64,000 nt of DNA from Sphingomonas trueperi (GCF_011927635.1 NZ_JAATJB010000011.1:62001-126000), one strand, 5' to 3'. Shown: positions 52,736 to 61,119, numbered from the stretch's first letter. Program-made: numbers and translations. Notes: generated by a model from the sequence alone, not told the origin.

Positions 52736-52776
52736 CGCCGCCAGTTACCAGGCCGCCGCCCTTTTCCGGAGCCGTC

Positions 52777-53937
52777 ATGCCACCCATCGCCCAGCTCGCA
52801 GCCGCGGCAGCGGCCACTCGGTCCTATCCGGCCGTCCCCGGCCTGCCGGACATCGCCATCACTTCCGAGATTGTCGCCGCGATCCGCGCCGGCGCCTGGA
52901 TCGTCTTCAACCTCTCAGGCGGCAAGGACTCGAGCGCGGCCCTGTTCGCGGTCAACCTTCAACTCGATTCACTCGGCCATCCGCGGGCGCGGCGGATGGC
53001 GATCCATGCCGATCTTGGCCGCGCCGAATGGGATTCGACCCCCGATACCGTCGCGCGCATAGCCGCTAGCGCCGACGTGCCGCTGACAGTCGTGCGCCGG
53101 GCGGCCGGCGACCTGGTCGACCGCTGGATCCAGCGGTTCGAAAGCGGCAAGCGCCGCTACGAGGCGCTCGAGACCTACAACCTGATTGGTCCCTGGTCGT
53201 CGGCATCGCTCCGCTTCTGCCAATCCGAGATGAAGGCGGCCGTGATCGGTCCGGCGCTCGCCAGAATGCTGCGAGGCCAGCAGATCATCTCCGTTCTGGG
53301 CCTGCGCCGCGACGAAAGCCACAACCGCGCCGCCACCCCGATCGCCAAGGCCGATCTTCGCCATGCCAAGGCCGGGAACCGGCACGGCACCGCGATCACC
53401 CTCTGGCACCCGATCGCGTATTGGAACAGCGAAGACGTATTTCGTGCTCACGGCACGCTCGGCATCACCCTGCACGAGGCCTATTCGATATGGGGCGCAA
53501 CGCGCCTCTCGTGCCGCTACTGCATCTTCGCCTCGCTTCACGACCTGTCGGCTTCTGCCGCAGCCCCGGCGAACACCGAGGCTTATCGCGAGCTCGTCGG
53601 CATCGAGGCGCGATCGACCTTTCCATTCCAGCCGACACGCTGGCTCGCCGACATCTCACCGCATCTGTTGAGCGGCGGGCTCCGCGCGGACGTTGAACGC
53701 GCCAAGGCCGACCAGCTCGAGCGCCGGCATCTCGAGGCCTCGATGCCGGCAGGCCTCAGATACGTCAAAGGCTGGCCTCCGCGGATGCCCACCCTCGCCG
53801 AGGCCGAGGATATCGCCGCGGCACGGCGGCCCATCCTGGCGCGCCACAGGCTCGAGAACCGCTATCCGACAGGATCAGCCGTCCAGGCGCGCTTTGCAGA
53901 GCTGAGGGTCGCGGCCGGGCGGCAGATGTCGTCGTGA
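52777..53937 (+). CDS. PP-loop ATPase, PAPS-reductase/DndC-like
   Basis: A 386-aa N-type ATP pyrophosphatase. The PP-loop is FNLSGGKDSSAAL (residues 47-53 SGGKDSS), followed by HADLGRAEWDST, YNLIGPWSSASLRFCQSEMK and the RRDESHNRA segment. A C-terminal CRYCIF pair could bind metal. This resembles PAPS reductase but lacks its sulfate-assimilation context. DndC (DNA phosphorothioation) and phage PAPS-reductase-like proteins share the fold, so a nucleic-acid-modification role is plausible but unproven. It overlaps the next gene by 4 bp. Confidence 0.8.
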   Translation: MPPIAQLAAAAAATRSYPAVPGLPDIAITSEIVAAIRAGAWIVFNLSGGKDSSAALFAVNLQLDSLGHPRARRMAIHADLGRAEWDSTPDTVARIAASADVPLTVVRRAAGDLVDRWIQRFESGKRRYEALETYNLIGPWSSASLRFCQSEMKAAVIGPALARMLRGQQIISVLGLRRDESHNRAATPIAKADLRHAKAGNRHGTAITLWHPIAYWNSEDVFRAHGTLGITLHEAYSIWGATRLSCRYCIFASLHDLSASAAAPANTEAYRELVGIEARSTFPFQPTRWLADISPHLLSGGLRADVERAKADQLERRHLEASMPAGLRYVKGWPPRMPTLAEAEDIAAARRPILARHRLENRYPTGSAVQARFAELRVAAGRQMSS

Positions 53938-54257
53938 CGACGATCCATGCCGCCGCCGGCTCCTTCCGGATCGTCGCCCGCATCGAGGACCCGCCGCCCC
54001 TGGGCTGGCGCTTCTGGATGCTTGCCGGCTTTCCGGGCGATCCACTGGATCCGAGCCCCTATGGCGGCTCGCGCTGCCTCGCGCTTACCGTCGTCGACAT
54101 CGATGGCAGCGACCGCTGGCTCTGTGCGATGGAGCTCGACCACAGCCTCCGCCTGCTGTGCTCCCATGATCTTTTCCCCTGCCCGAGCCAGGCAGGTGCG
54201 GACGCCTTCGCACACGCGATCATCGCCCGCCACGCGCGCCGGCCCGCGCTCCTCTGA
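53934..54257 (+). CDS. Hypothetical protein coupled to the PP-loop gene
   Basis: A 107-aa protein from a GTG overlapping the PP-loop stop (GTGA). A beta-rich stretch (GWRFWMLAGFPGDPLDPSPYGG) is followed by a helical C-terminus. No family recognised. Position between the PP-loop and Mom-like genes suggests a partner protein. Confidence 0.6.
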   Translation: MTTIHAAAGSFRIVARIEDPPPLGWRFWMLAGFPGDPLDPSPYGGSRCLALTVVDIDGSDRWLCAMELDHSLRLLCSHDLFPCPSQAGADAFAHAIIARHARRPALL

Positions 54258-54274
54258 CCCACGGACCACGTCCC

Positions 54275-55099
54275 ATGCAGACCGACCGCAGCCAGCGCTG
54301 GCGCGAACGGCGCGCTCTGTGGGCGCGCGATCTCACGCTGATCGATCCCGGCGCCTACAGCGTCGACGTCATCGATCACGCCGCCGCGCGCGCCTTCATC
54401 GCGCAGCACCATTATCTGCCCCGCTATCCGGCCGCGCAGCTCGCGGTGGGGCTGTTCGCGCGCAAGGGCGCGCTCGAAGGCGTTGCCGTTTTCGCCGTTC
54501 CGACCACCAGCGCCGTCGTCTCGCGCCACACCGGGTTTGACGATCCTCGCCGCGGCTGCGTTCTCGCGCGCCTCATTCTGACCGACGCCGTGCCGCAGAA
54601 CGGCGAGAGCTTCTTCGTCGCGCGGGCCTTTCGCCACCTGCGCCGGGAACGGCCTGGGATCGAGGCGGTGGTGTCGTACAGCGATCCAGGGGCGGGGCAT
54701 ATCGGCCGCGTCTATTGTGCGCTCTCGGCCGCCCACCGCGCAGTCACGAAGCCGCGATCGGTCCTTCGGGTCGGCAACATCACGATCTCGGGGCGCACGC
54801 TGTCCAAGATCCGCCTGGGCGAGCAGGGCCAAGCCGGCGCAATCGATCAGCTCGTCTCGCTGGGGGTCCCGAGGCCGCGTATCGGCGAGGAGCCGCGAAG
54901 CTGGTTGTGGCGGCTCCAGCGCGAGCGCCATCTCGTCACGCATCAGCAGGCTGGGCTGTTCGCCTATTGCTTCGAGCTGACGCGCGAGGCCCGCCGCCGC
55001 GGCCGCACCCTTCCGCGCCTGCCGTATCCCAAGGCCCTTCCGCCGCGAAACGCGCTGCTTCCGCTCATTTGGCCCGATCAGGAGACCCTCCATGGCTGA
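54275..55099 (+). CDS. Mom-like DNA-modification protein (GNAT fold)
   Basis: A 274-aa protein whose core matches the character of phage Mu Mom: FIAQHHYLPRYP, GVAVFAVPTT, a CVLARLILTDAVPQNGESFF segment, and the diagnostic VVSYSDPGAGHIGRVYCAL (residues 132-150). Mom adds a carbamoylmethyl group to DNA adenines and so shields DNA from many restriction enzymes. Cofactor chemistry cannot be read here, so the product is called Mom-like only. It overlaps the next gene by 8 bp and follows the PP-loop pair. Confidence 0.78.
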   Translation: MQTDRSQRWRERRALWARDLTLIDPGAYSVDVIDHAAARAFIAQHHYLPRYPAAQLAVGLFARKGALEGVAVFAVPTTSAVVSRHTGFDDPRRGCVLARLILTDAVPQNGESFFVARAFRHLRRERPGIEAVVSYSDPGAGHIGRVYCALSAAHRAVTKPRSVLRVGNITISGRTLSKIRLGEQGQAGAIDQLVSLGVPRPRIGEEPRSWLWRLQRERHLVTHQQAGLFAYCFELTREARRRGRTLPRLPYPKALPPRNALLPLIWPDQETLHG

Positions 55100-55496
55100 C
55101 ATCACGCAGCTGCCCGTCATAACCGCGGCCGATGCCGAAAGCATCGGCTTCGCCCGCTTCAACGACGTGCCGACGCTTCCGATCGACATCCCCGACGGCA
55201 ACTTCACGATCAGCGCCAAAACCACCGACGGTCGTCGGATCACGTTCTTCTTCGGCGAATACAAGCGCGGCTCCCCGCCAAGCTTCGTCGACATCCAATA
55301 TCACGACAACGGGACACGCATCGCCAACGCGAACGGCGGTACGTCACCGACCTTCGACATGCTGACGATCGGCCTGGGCGGCCGGAACGTCTTCGACAGC
55401 CGCAGGCTCGGACCCGACGACAAGCCCTCGATCGCCGTGATCCTGATGGGCGAACCGACCGTCCCGGCACCCCAGCACGACACGGCCGCCGGATAA
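55092..55496 (+). CDS. Hypothetical protein after the Mom-like gene
   Basis: A 134-aa soluble protein, rich in beta-strand character (GNFTISAKTTDGRRITFFFGEYK; SFVDIQYHDNGTRIANANGG). It overlaps the end of the Mom-like gene by 8 bp, so it is very likely co-translated. No family recognised. Confidence 0.65.
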   Translation: MADITQLPVITAADAESIGFARFNDVPTLPIDIPDGNFTISAKTTDGRRITFFFGEYKRGSPPSFVDIQYHDNGTRIANANGGTSPTFDMLTIGLGGRNVFDSRRLGPDDKPSIAVILMGEPTVPAPQHDTAAG

Positions 55497-55564
55497 CTGG
55501 CGAGACCCGCTTTCGAGAGGCGGCCCGAAGACACCCGCCTCTCCGGCGCTGTCGCATCGGACAA

Positions 55565-55612
55565 GCGAGGGGAGGGGGGCCTTGAGTTTGGCGGCATTCA
55601 GCCGCGTTCAAG
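55565..55612 (+). repeat. Purine-rich tract with stem-loop before the second PP-loop gene
   Basis: GCGAGGGGAGGGGGG (55565-55579) then a nested inverted repeat: outer CTTGA/TCAAG and inner GCGGC/GCCGC (55581-55612). The next start is at 55625. Confidence 0.6.
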
Positions 55613-55624
55613 CCCGAGGCCCCT

Positions 55625-56575
55625 ATGATCACCTCTGCCACGCCGAGGCCGGTCGACACCATCATGGTGTGCGCGCCGCCGCCGGTCGTCCTCGCCTATG
55701 GTATCGGCGTGGACTCCACGGCCCTGCTCGTCGAACTCGATTCGCGGGGCGAGCCGCCGGACTTGGTTCTCACGGCCGATCCCGGCGCCGAGAAGCCTGA
55801 TACGTACGAGTACCAGAAGTTGATCGCGGCGTGGATGGCCGCGCGGCGCATCCCCTATGAGGTGGTCCGCTACGTGCCGCAGCGCTTCAAGCACTGGCCA
55901 CCCTATTACTCGATCCTGGCCAACGTGCTCACCAATGCGACGCTCCCCAGCATCAGCCTTGGCCGGCATAGCTGTTCTCTCAAGTGGAAGGTCGCGCCGC
56001 AGGACGCCTACCTCAAGCAATGGGCGCCGGCCCAGGCCGCGTGGCAGCGAGGCCAGAAGGTCGTTCGGCTGATCGGCTACGATGCCTCGCCTGCCGACAC
56101 GCGTCGCTACGCGCATGCGTCCGCGTTGAACGATCCGCTGTTCGAGTGCCGCTATCCGCTGCGTGAGTGGAACTGGAACCGCGACCGGTGCGCCGCCCGT
56201 ATCGAGCAGGCCGGTCTTCCGATCCCTCCCAAATCGAGCTGCTTCTTCTGCGGGGCAATCCAGCCGGACGAAGTACGGGCGCTGCCATCCTGGTGCCTCA
56301 GGCTGATCGTGCTCATCGAGGCGCGCGCGGAGCCTCGGCTGCGCACCGTCGAGGGGCTCTGGCGGCGTTCGACCAGGACGAAGCCCGGCAGGATCACAGA
56401 CTTCATTTGCGCCGAGCGGCTGCTCCCGGCCGCCGAGATCGAAGCCATTCGCCGCGATGCACCCACCGATCTCATCCGGTTCCAGGATGCAGCGAGCATC
56501 GTGCCGCTTCCCCAGCGGCCGACGATGGAAGCCTGGATCGAGACCTTCAACGCCGGCCTGATGGAGGCTGCATGA
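55625..56575 (+). CDS. Second PP-loop ATPase, PAPS-reductase-like
   Basis: A 316-aa protein. The ATP loop is AYGIGVDSTALL (residues about 25-35), a variant of SGGxDS. Then come DLVLTADPGAEKPDT and SLGRHSCSLKWKVAPQD, and a Cys206-Cys209 pair in KSSCFFCGAIQP that could bind zinc or iron-sulfur. Distinct from the first PP-loop protein. It lies in the same run as the Mom-like gene. ATG at 55664 is an alternative start. It overlaps the next gene by 4 bp. Confidence 0.78.
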   Translation: MITSATPRPVDTIMVCAPPPVVLAYGIGVDSTALLVELDSRGEPPDLVLTADPGAEKPDTYEYQKLIAAWMAARRIPYEVVRYVPQRFKHWPPYYSILANVLTNATLPSISLGRHSCSLKWKVAPQDAYLKQWAPAQAAWQRGQKVVRLIGYDASPADTRRYAHASALNDPLFECRYPLREWNWNRDRCAARIEQAGLPIPPKSSCFFCGAIQPDEVRALPSWCLRLIVLIEARAEPRLRTVEGLWRRSTRTKPGRITDFICAERLLPAAEIEAIRRDAPTDLIRFQDAASIVPLPQRPTMEAWIETFNAGLMEAA

Positions 56576-56904
56576 CCGATCAGCTATCCCGCATCGCCGA
56601 ACTCAACGACCGCTGCCGGCACGGCCTCGATCCGACTGCCCGCGTCGTCATCACTGCGGCTTGCGTCGCCGCCTTCGCCGGCGATCTCTCCGCCCAGGCC
56701 GAGCTGCTCGCAGCGATCCGAGGTTACGCATTCACGCGCGACGATGGCCCGGAACGCTCTCGCGGGGAGTTCACCGTCTGTGGCCACGCCGTCCGTTTCG
56801 CGATCGACTATTACGACCGCGCGCTGGGATGGGGATCGGAAGACCCTGGCGATCCGCACGTCACCACGCGAGTCATGACGATCATGCTGCCCGAGGACGA
56901 CTGA
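56572..56904 (+). CDS. DUF3768 family protein
   Basis: A 110-aa protein ending in the family signature VRFAIDYYDRALGWGSEDP and TTRVMTIMLPEDD. DUF3768 proteins are small, cytoplasmic and frequent on alphaproteobacterial plasmids; function unknown. Its ATG overlaps the second PP-loop stop (ATGA). Confidence 0.85.
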   Translation: MTDQLSRIAELNDRCRHGLDPTARVVITAACVAAFAGDLSAQAELLAAIRGYAFTRDDGPERSRGEFTVCGHAVRFAIDYYDRALGWGSEDPGDPHVTTRVMTIMLPEDD

Positions 56905-56910
56905 ACCTGG

Positions 56911-56931
56911 GAAAAGTGAAGGGGAAGCGGG
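56911..56931 (+). repeat. Weak purine-rich tract
   Basis: GAAAAGTGAAGGGGAAGCGGG after the DUF3768 gene, resembling the other tracts but less G-rich. Confidence 0.35.
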
Positions 56932-57037
56932 TCGGGCAGTAGGCGCGTGAATGCAAGCGGACCTACCCTGCGAATGACCTTGGGGCCCGCCGCAGACGCG
57001 CCTTTCCGCATCCATCGTCCATCCAAGGGAGAAGCCC

Positions 57038-57232
57038 ATGCGACGGATCGCCTCCGCCACGCCCGCTGACGGGCACGCCATTGCGGTAGCCGTTGAGCGG
57101 CTGCGCGAAGCCCGTACCTTGCTTCGCCAGGCCGGAGCGCGTCAGGCTGCTTCGGCCGCCGGCAAGGCGATCAGCAGCGCCGAAGGCGCGGCGCGCCATG
57201 TCCAGCATCGCATCCGGAGGACGATGGAATGA
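57038..57232 (+). CDS. Small helical hypothetical protein
   Basis: A 64-aa Ala/Arg-rich, fully helical protein (MRRIASATPADGHAIAVAVERL...) after AAGGGAG. Its stop overlaps the next gene start (57229-57232). No family recognised; translation coupling supports it being real. Confidence 0.55.
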   Translation: MRRIASATPADGHAIAVAVERLREARTLLRQAGARQAASAAGKAISSAEGAARHVQHRIRRTME

Positions 57233-57558
57233 GCCGTCACGACCTTCAGGCCAAGCCGGACAGCCCAGACGTCGTCCGCGCGACGGTCGGATGGGACCGG
57301 CCGCTTCAGACCTTCTTCGCGCAAGTCTTCTTTCGCACCGAAGACGAGCCCGCCGAAGGCGAGCCCCTCGTCTGGATCGGCACGGAGCCGGGCGAACTCC
57401 TCTCCGCCGAGGCCGCGATCGCCGTTGTCGCGCCTCATGCCATCATTCCTCCCGACCTCCACCGGCAGCTCACTGCCGACATGCAGTCGTCCATCGGCAT
57501 CGAGGATGGCAGCCAGCAAGTCGCCGCCAAGCGCTACCTGTTCGGCTCTACCCACTGA
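57229..57558 (+). CDS. Plasmid hypothetical protein
   Basis: A 109-aa protein with the pattern of a common plasmid family: WDRPLQTFFAQVFFRTEDEP, then LVWIGTEPGELLSAEAAIAVVAPHA and IPPDLHRQLTADM. Cytoplasmic; function unknown. It overlaps the preceding small gene by 4 bp. Confidence 0.7.
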   Translation: MSRHDLQAKPDSPDVVRATVGWDRPLQTFFAQVFFRTEDEPAEGEPLVWIGTEPGELLSAEAAIAVVAPHAIIPPDLHRQLTADMQSSIGIEDGSQQVAAKRYLFGSTH

Positions 57559-57698
57559 AGCTGCAATCAGACAGGTGCCGGCGCAGCCGAGCCGCTGCCG
57601 CCACGAACCTTTCCAAGGCCCGATCATCAACGGTCCCCGCGATCACGGCGCGGTGGCCGAACGTGCGCGCTGCGCCGGCCCAACCAGAGGAGACTATC

Positions 57699-58196
57699 AT
57701 GGCCGACCGGGTATCCGCCTCCATCGTCATCGGCGGCGCGCTTGACGCTCCCGCCTTCGCAGAACTTGCCGAGCTCATTGCTGCCGAGCGTCTTGCCGTC
57801 GAGTGGGACGGCGATCCGTTCGAGCCGGAACATCGCGTCGACGGCGAGCCGCTTCGCCTGTTTGCGCACGAAGTCGCAGGCGGTCGCTTCGAGGAGATCG
57901 AGGACTGGTGCGTGATGCATCGCGTCCCCTTCGTACGCTGGTGCGGCGGCTATTCCGGGCAGTGGGGACCCGAGCGCGTCGTCGCCATCGGCGACGGCAA
58001 GGCGGTGTCCTACGCTGTCACCGAGGATGACGAGGTTGTCATCAGCCGCAGCGCCATCACGGCGCTTGGCTCGCTCGATGCGATCTTCGCTCATTTCGAT
58101 GCAGCGGAATTCGTCGTGCCGGCGCTCGTCGTTGCAGATGCCGCCGCCGCCGCTCCCGCGCTCACCTCGACTGACGGAGCGCACCATGTCCAATAG
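57699..58196 (+). CDS. Hypothetical protein
   Basis: A 165-aa acidic protein beginning MADRVSASIVIGGALDAPAFAELAEL, with good AGAGGAG spacing upstream. It contains WCVMHRVPFVRWCGGYSGQWGPERV and ends overlapping the next gene by 11 bp. No family recognised; plasmid backbone-type protein. Confidence 0.65.
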   Translation: MADRVSASIVIGGALDAPAFAELAELIAAERLAVEWDGDPFEPEHRVDGEPLRLFAHEVAGGRFEEIEDWCVMHRVPFVRWCGGYSGQWGPERVVAIGDGKAVSYAVTEDDEVVISRSAITALGSLDAIFAHFDAAEFVVPALVVADAAAAAPALTSTDGAHHVQ

Positions 58197-58883
58197 CTAC
58201 ACCAAGGCGGCGTTCGACCTGACCGTCACCGTCGCCGAGGCCGACATGCTCCGCCGGGTCATCGCCACGGTGGAACTGATCGACGACACCGAGGCCGGGA
58301 TCGACGTTCGCGAAGCGCATTATACCAGCCTTGGCCCGGACTTCGCCGCCCTGTTCCCGCGCAGCGACGAGGACCCGTTTGCGGGAGTGCTCGACCTCTT
58401 CGAGGATCCGCAATATCCCTATCTCGATTTCGATGTCGCGTTCAGCGAGGCCGACCAGCTCGGCCGGGTGCTCGTGACGTTCTCGGGCGAGCAGTTCGGA
58501 ATCGATGTCGCGGCCAGGCTGATCCAACATTGCGCGCGCTCGGCGCTGCCCTTCGGGTTCGAATGGGCGTCGGATTGCGACAGGCTGCGGATCGGGGAGT
58601 TCGGCGGCGGCTATGTCGTCATCAGCGAACACGGCATCAGCTATGGCCACACGACCCAATTGCTCGACCGTGCAATTGCCGGGCACGGGATGAAGGCGCC
58701 GACGGATTCGTCCTCGCGATCCGCGATCCGCAGCACGGGCTCAGCTTCTGGAACGACGATACCGGCTTTGACCGATTGTCGCGCGCGCGGGTCTTCAGCG
58801 AGGCCGAGGCCGCGAACCATAACGTGCCTCTCGCGCACGACCAGCCCGAATGGCTGGCGATGCCGGAGCCCCTGCGCCTTTGA
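58186..58883 (+). pseudogene. Plasmid hypothetical gene with a frameshift near 58690
   Basis: The first frame (58186 to about 58694) gives a compact protein, MSNSYTKAAFDLTVTVAEAD through SEHGISYGHTTQLLDRAIAGHG. It would then run 220 codons further through Arg/Ser-rich nonsense. The +1-shifted frame continues sensibly, DEGADGFVLAIRDPQHGLSF, WNDDTGFDRLSRARVFSEAE, and stops at 58883. A single missing base near 58687 explains both parts. Either a real mutation or a sequencing error; the intact product would be about 233 aa. Confidence 0.7.
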
Positions 58884-58942
58884 TCCGAACGTCGCGATTG
58901 CGCGATCGACACAGACGTATAGCATCGTCGCCGGAGATGCCG

Positions 58943-59260
58943 ATGACTTCGATACCCACCGATCACGACGCGATGCTGGCCGCGCTGACCCGGCTGATAC
59001 CGATCGCGATGAGCGATACCGGCCAGTCGCGCCGGGTCGCGAACTTCCTGATGGCGTGGTGGAACGGGCCGGAACTCGGCCATTTCGAGATCGCCGACCT
59101 GTTCGGGCTGGATGTCGCTGTGGCCAACGATATTGCGACCATCGTCGGCTATCTCGGACAACGCCCCGGCGCTATCTACATCGATGCCCTCGGCTTCGCC
59201 GAGGAGATGCAGGACATCATCGCGCTCTGGCGCAAGCCGGTCTCGACTTCGGCGACCTGA
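58943..59260 (+). CDS. DUF7673-like protein
   Basis: A 105-aa protein with the plasmid-family core ALTRLIPIAMSDTGQSRRVANF and LMAWWNGPELGHFEIADLFGLD. The ATG at 58943 has GGAG 6 nt upstream; 58937 is an alternative. Helical, soluble; function unknown. Confidence 0.65.
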   Translation: MTSIPTDHDAMLAALTRLIPIAMSDTGQSRRVANFLMAWWNGPELGHFEIADLFGLDVAVANDIATIVGYLGQRPGAIYIDALGFAEEMQDIIALWRKPVSTSAT

Positions 59261-59403
59261 CCGGGCGCCGGTACCCGAATTTTCGGACCGAGGCCGCCAC
59301 AGACACCCCCCCGGAGGGGCGCCAAACCTTGCGCGATATCCATCGCGCGCCATAACGGGAAGTCGTCGGGCGAAGATCGCCAGGGCGTATCCTTTCGTGG
59401 GAG

Positions 59404-60000
59404 GTGCGGTTGCCGGAAGAGAACAACCTGGTCGCGATGACGATCGAAGTCGTCGCAAGCTACGTGGCGCACAACAATATCCGACCCGAAGACGTGCCGG
59501 ACTTCATCGCCAAGACTCACGCTGCGATCACCGGCATCGCCAAGGAACCCGAAACACCCGCCGAAGAGACACCGGCGGCCGAGCCCGAGTTCACGCCGGC
59601 CGTCTCCGTGCGCAAGAGCCTCGCCTCGCCTGATCACATTCTTTCGATGATCGACGGCAAGCCCTACAAGTCGCTGAAGCGACATCTCAGCAGCCACGGC
59701 CTGACCCCTGCCGAATACCGCGTCCGCTATGGTCTCAAGTCCGACTATCCGATGGTGGCGCCCGGTTACTCGGCGCACCGGCGCGAGGTAGCCAAGCGTC
59801 TCGGCCTGGGTCGCAAGCGGCAGGAGCCCACAGCGCCCGCCGAGGCAGCACCGCCATCAGGTGACGCCGCGCCCGCTCCGCAACCGAAGCCCCGCGCCCG
59901 CCCCGCCAAGGCCGAGGACACGCCCCCCGCCCAGGCCAGCGCCAAGACGCCGCGGCGGCGCAAGCAGCAACCCGCAGACGCTGGCGCAGTCGAGGCCTGA
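59404..60000 (+). CDS. MucR-family transcriptional regulator
   Basis: A 198-aa protein from a GTG start. The MucR/Ros domain spans about residues 75-135: GKPYKSLKRHLSSHGLTPAEYRVRYGLKSDYPMVAPGYSAHRREVAKRLGLG. The zinc-finger cysteines of Ros are replaced (DHILSMIDG). The C-terminus is Ala/Pro/Lys-rich, like nucleoid proteins. MucR proteins bind AT-rich promoters as global silencers; a plasmid copy could silence plasmid or host genes. Confidence 0.9.
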   Translation: MRLPEENNLVAMTIEVVASYVAHNNIRPEDVPDFIAKTHAAITGIAKEPETPAEETPAAEPEFTPAVSVRKSLASPDHILSMIDGKPYKSLKRHLSSHGLTPAEYRVRYGLKSDYPMVAPGYSAHRREVAKRLGLGRKRQEPTAPAEAAPPSGDAAPAPQPKPRARPAKAEDTPPAQASAKTPRRRKQQPADAGAVEA

Positions 60001-60079
60001 GGTTCCGGGCCCAGGCACCTGCGGGACGATCCCGACGGCGCCGAAGAGGCGCTCGTCGGAGCGGCGCTGACGCGCCTTA

Positions 60080-60097
60080 CTCGGCCGAACGGCCGAG
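60080..60097. other. Tetraloop hairpin upstream of the DUF736 gene
   Basis: CTCGGCC-GAAC-GGCCGAG, 67 bp before the DUF736 start; GNRA-like loop, no T-run. Confidence 0.5.
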
Positions 60098-60163
60098 GAG
60101 CTGAGTGGGTGAGAGAGAGTGTTCGGACAAGGGGTTCGAGCGCTCAATCTCAGGAGACTTCCC

Positions 60164-60667
60164 ATGAACATCGGCACCATCACCCAGAACGCCAGCGGCA
60201 CCTACACCGGCAAGATCTCGACGCTCACCGTCGCGATCGTGATCGCGCTTCGGACGGTCCAGTCGACCAACCCGCGCGCGCCCAAGTTCGAAATCCTCGC
60301 ACTGTCTGCCGCCCGCCAGTGGGTGCAAGTCGGCGCGCTCTTCGAGCTCGCCTCCAACTCGACCGGCGAGACCTTCCTCAACGGCAAGATCGAGGATCCG
60401 AGCCTCGACAAGCCGCTCTACATCTCGGCGTTCCGCCAGGAGGACGGCTCCTACAACATCGTCTGGTCGCGCCCCACCCGCCGCCGCGAGGCGCCCACCG
60501 ACACGGTCGCAACCGACGACGGCCTGCCGCCGCTGCCGGGGACCGAGCAGCCGGCCGCACCCGTGGGAACCGACGGTCTGGGTGAGTCCTCGGCCGAAGG
60601 CGCGTTCGGCGGCAGCGAGCCCGCGCCGGGCGGCCGCCGGCGCCGCACGCCCGAGATGGCGGACTGA
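60164..60667 (+). CDS. DUF736 family plasmid protein
   Basis: A 167-aa protein after CAGGAGA. The N-terminal 100 residues (MNIGTITQNASGTYTGKIST; FEILALSAARQWVQVGALFELAS; FLNGKIEDPSLDKPLYISAF) are the DUF736 domain, a small beta-rich unit found on nearly all large alphaproteobacterial plasmids. The C-terminal third is a low-complexity acidic tail. Function is not established; a terminator follows. Confidence 0.9.
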   Translation: MNIGTITQNASGTYTGKISTLTVAIVIALRTVQSTNPRAPKFEILALSAARQWVQVGALFELASNSTGETFLNGKIEDPSLDKPLYISAFRQEDGSYNIVWSRPTRRREAPTDTVATDDGLPPLPGTEQPAAPVGTDGLGESSAEGAFGGSEPAPGGRRRRTPEMAD

Positions 60668-60718
60668 TCGCCGCCAACCGATTGGCGCGCAGCTCCTCTG
60701 CGCGCCGACGCCACGACA

Positions 60719-60758
60719 GGGCCTGCTTCGCCCCACCGCGAAGCGGGCCCTTTTTTTT
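60719..60758 (+). terminator. Rho-independent terminator
   Basis: GGGCCTGCTTCG / CGAAGCGGGCCC stem (60719-60730, 60739-60750) followed by eight T. It ends the DUF736 unit. Confidence 0.9.
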
Positions 60759-60800
60759 GGCAGCGTGCGACCACGTTCTCTTCCCGTCGGCAACACATCA

Positions 60801-60842
60801 TTGAACAAACCCACCCAGTGATGTATATGCCTATGTATATGC
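60801..60842 (+). promoter_or_regulatory. VapBC promoter with operator repeats
   Basis: TTGAAC (60801-60806) and TATATG (60824-60829) are 17 bp apart. Two exact direct repeats ATGTATATGC (60821-60830, 60833-60842) overlap the -10, 12 bp apart, fitting autoregulation by VapB or VapBC. AAGGAG follows at 60844. Confidence 0.65.
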
Positions 60843-60855
60843 AAAGGAGTCTGCC

Positions 60856-61119
60856 GTGACGCCCGATCATGAAGCAACGGTCACCAGAGAAGCGAAGCTG
60901 TTCCGCAACAACAAGAGCCAGGCAGTGCGCATCCCGGCCGATTTCGAGCTGCCTGGGGATCGGGTCATGATCCACCGGGAGGGAGATCGACTGGTCATCG
61001 AGCCGATCCGGCGCCGAAACATCGTCGAGGTCCTTGCGAGCCTCGAACCCCTTGGCCCCGAGGATGAGTTCCCGGACATCGACGGCACGTTGCTTCCCGC
61101 CAAGGCCGTCGAATTGTGA
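60856..61119 (+). CDS. vapB: VapB antitoxin (AbrB/SpoVT type)
   Basis: An 87-aa antitoxin with a GTG start after AAGGAG. The SpoVT/AbrB swapped-hairpin DNA-binding domain is AKLFRNNKSQAVRIPADFELPGDRVMIHREGDRLVIEP. The acidic C-terminal tail would wrap the VapC active site. Its stop overlaps the toxin start (GTGA), the usual coupling. It likely represses the operon through the ATGTATATGC repeats. Confidence 0.92.
   Translation: MTPDHEATVTREAKLFRNNKSQAVRIPADFELPGDRVMIHREGDRLVIEPIRRRNIVEVLASLEPLGPEDEFPDIDGTLLPAKAVEL

Noticed and set aside
52777..53937. Genuine sulfate-assimilation PAPS reductase
   Set aside because: No cys genes, no typical reductase C-terminal ECGLH motif, and a plasmid context with Mom-like and PRTRC genes.
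54275..56575. A Dnd phosphorothioation cluster
   Set aside because: PP-loop proteins resemble DndC only in the fold; dndB, dndD and dndE are absent.
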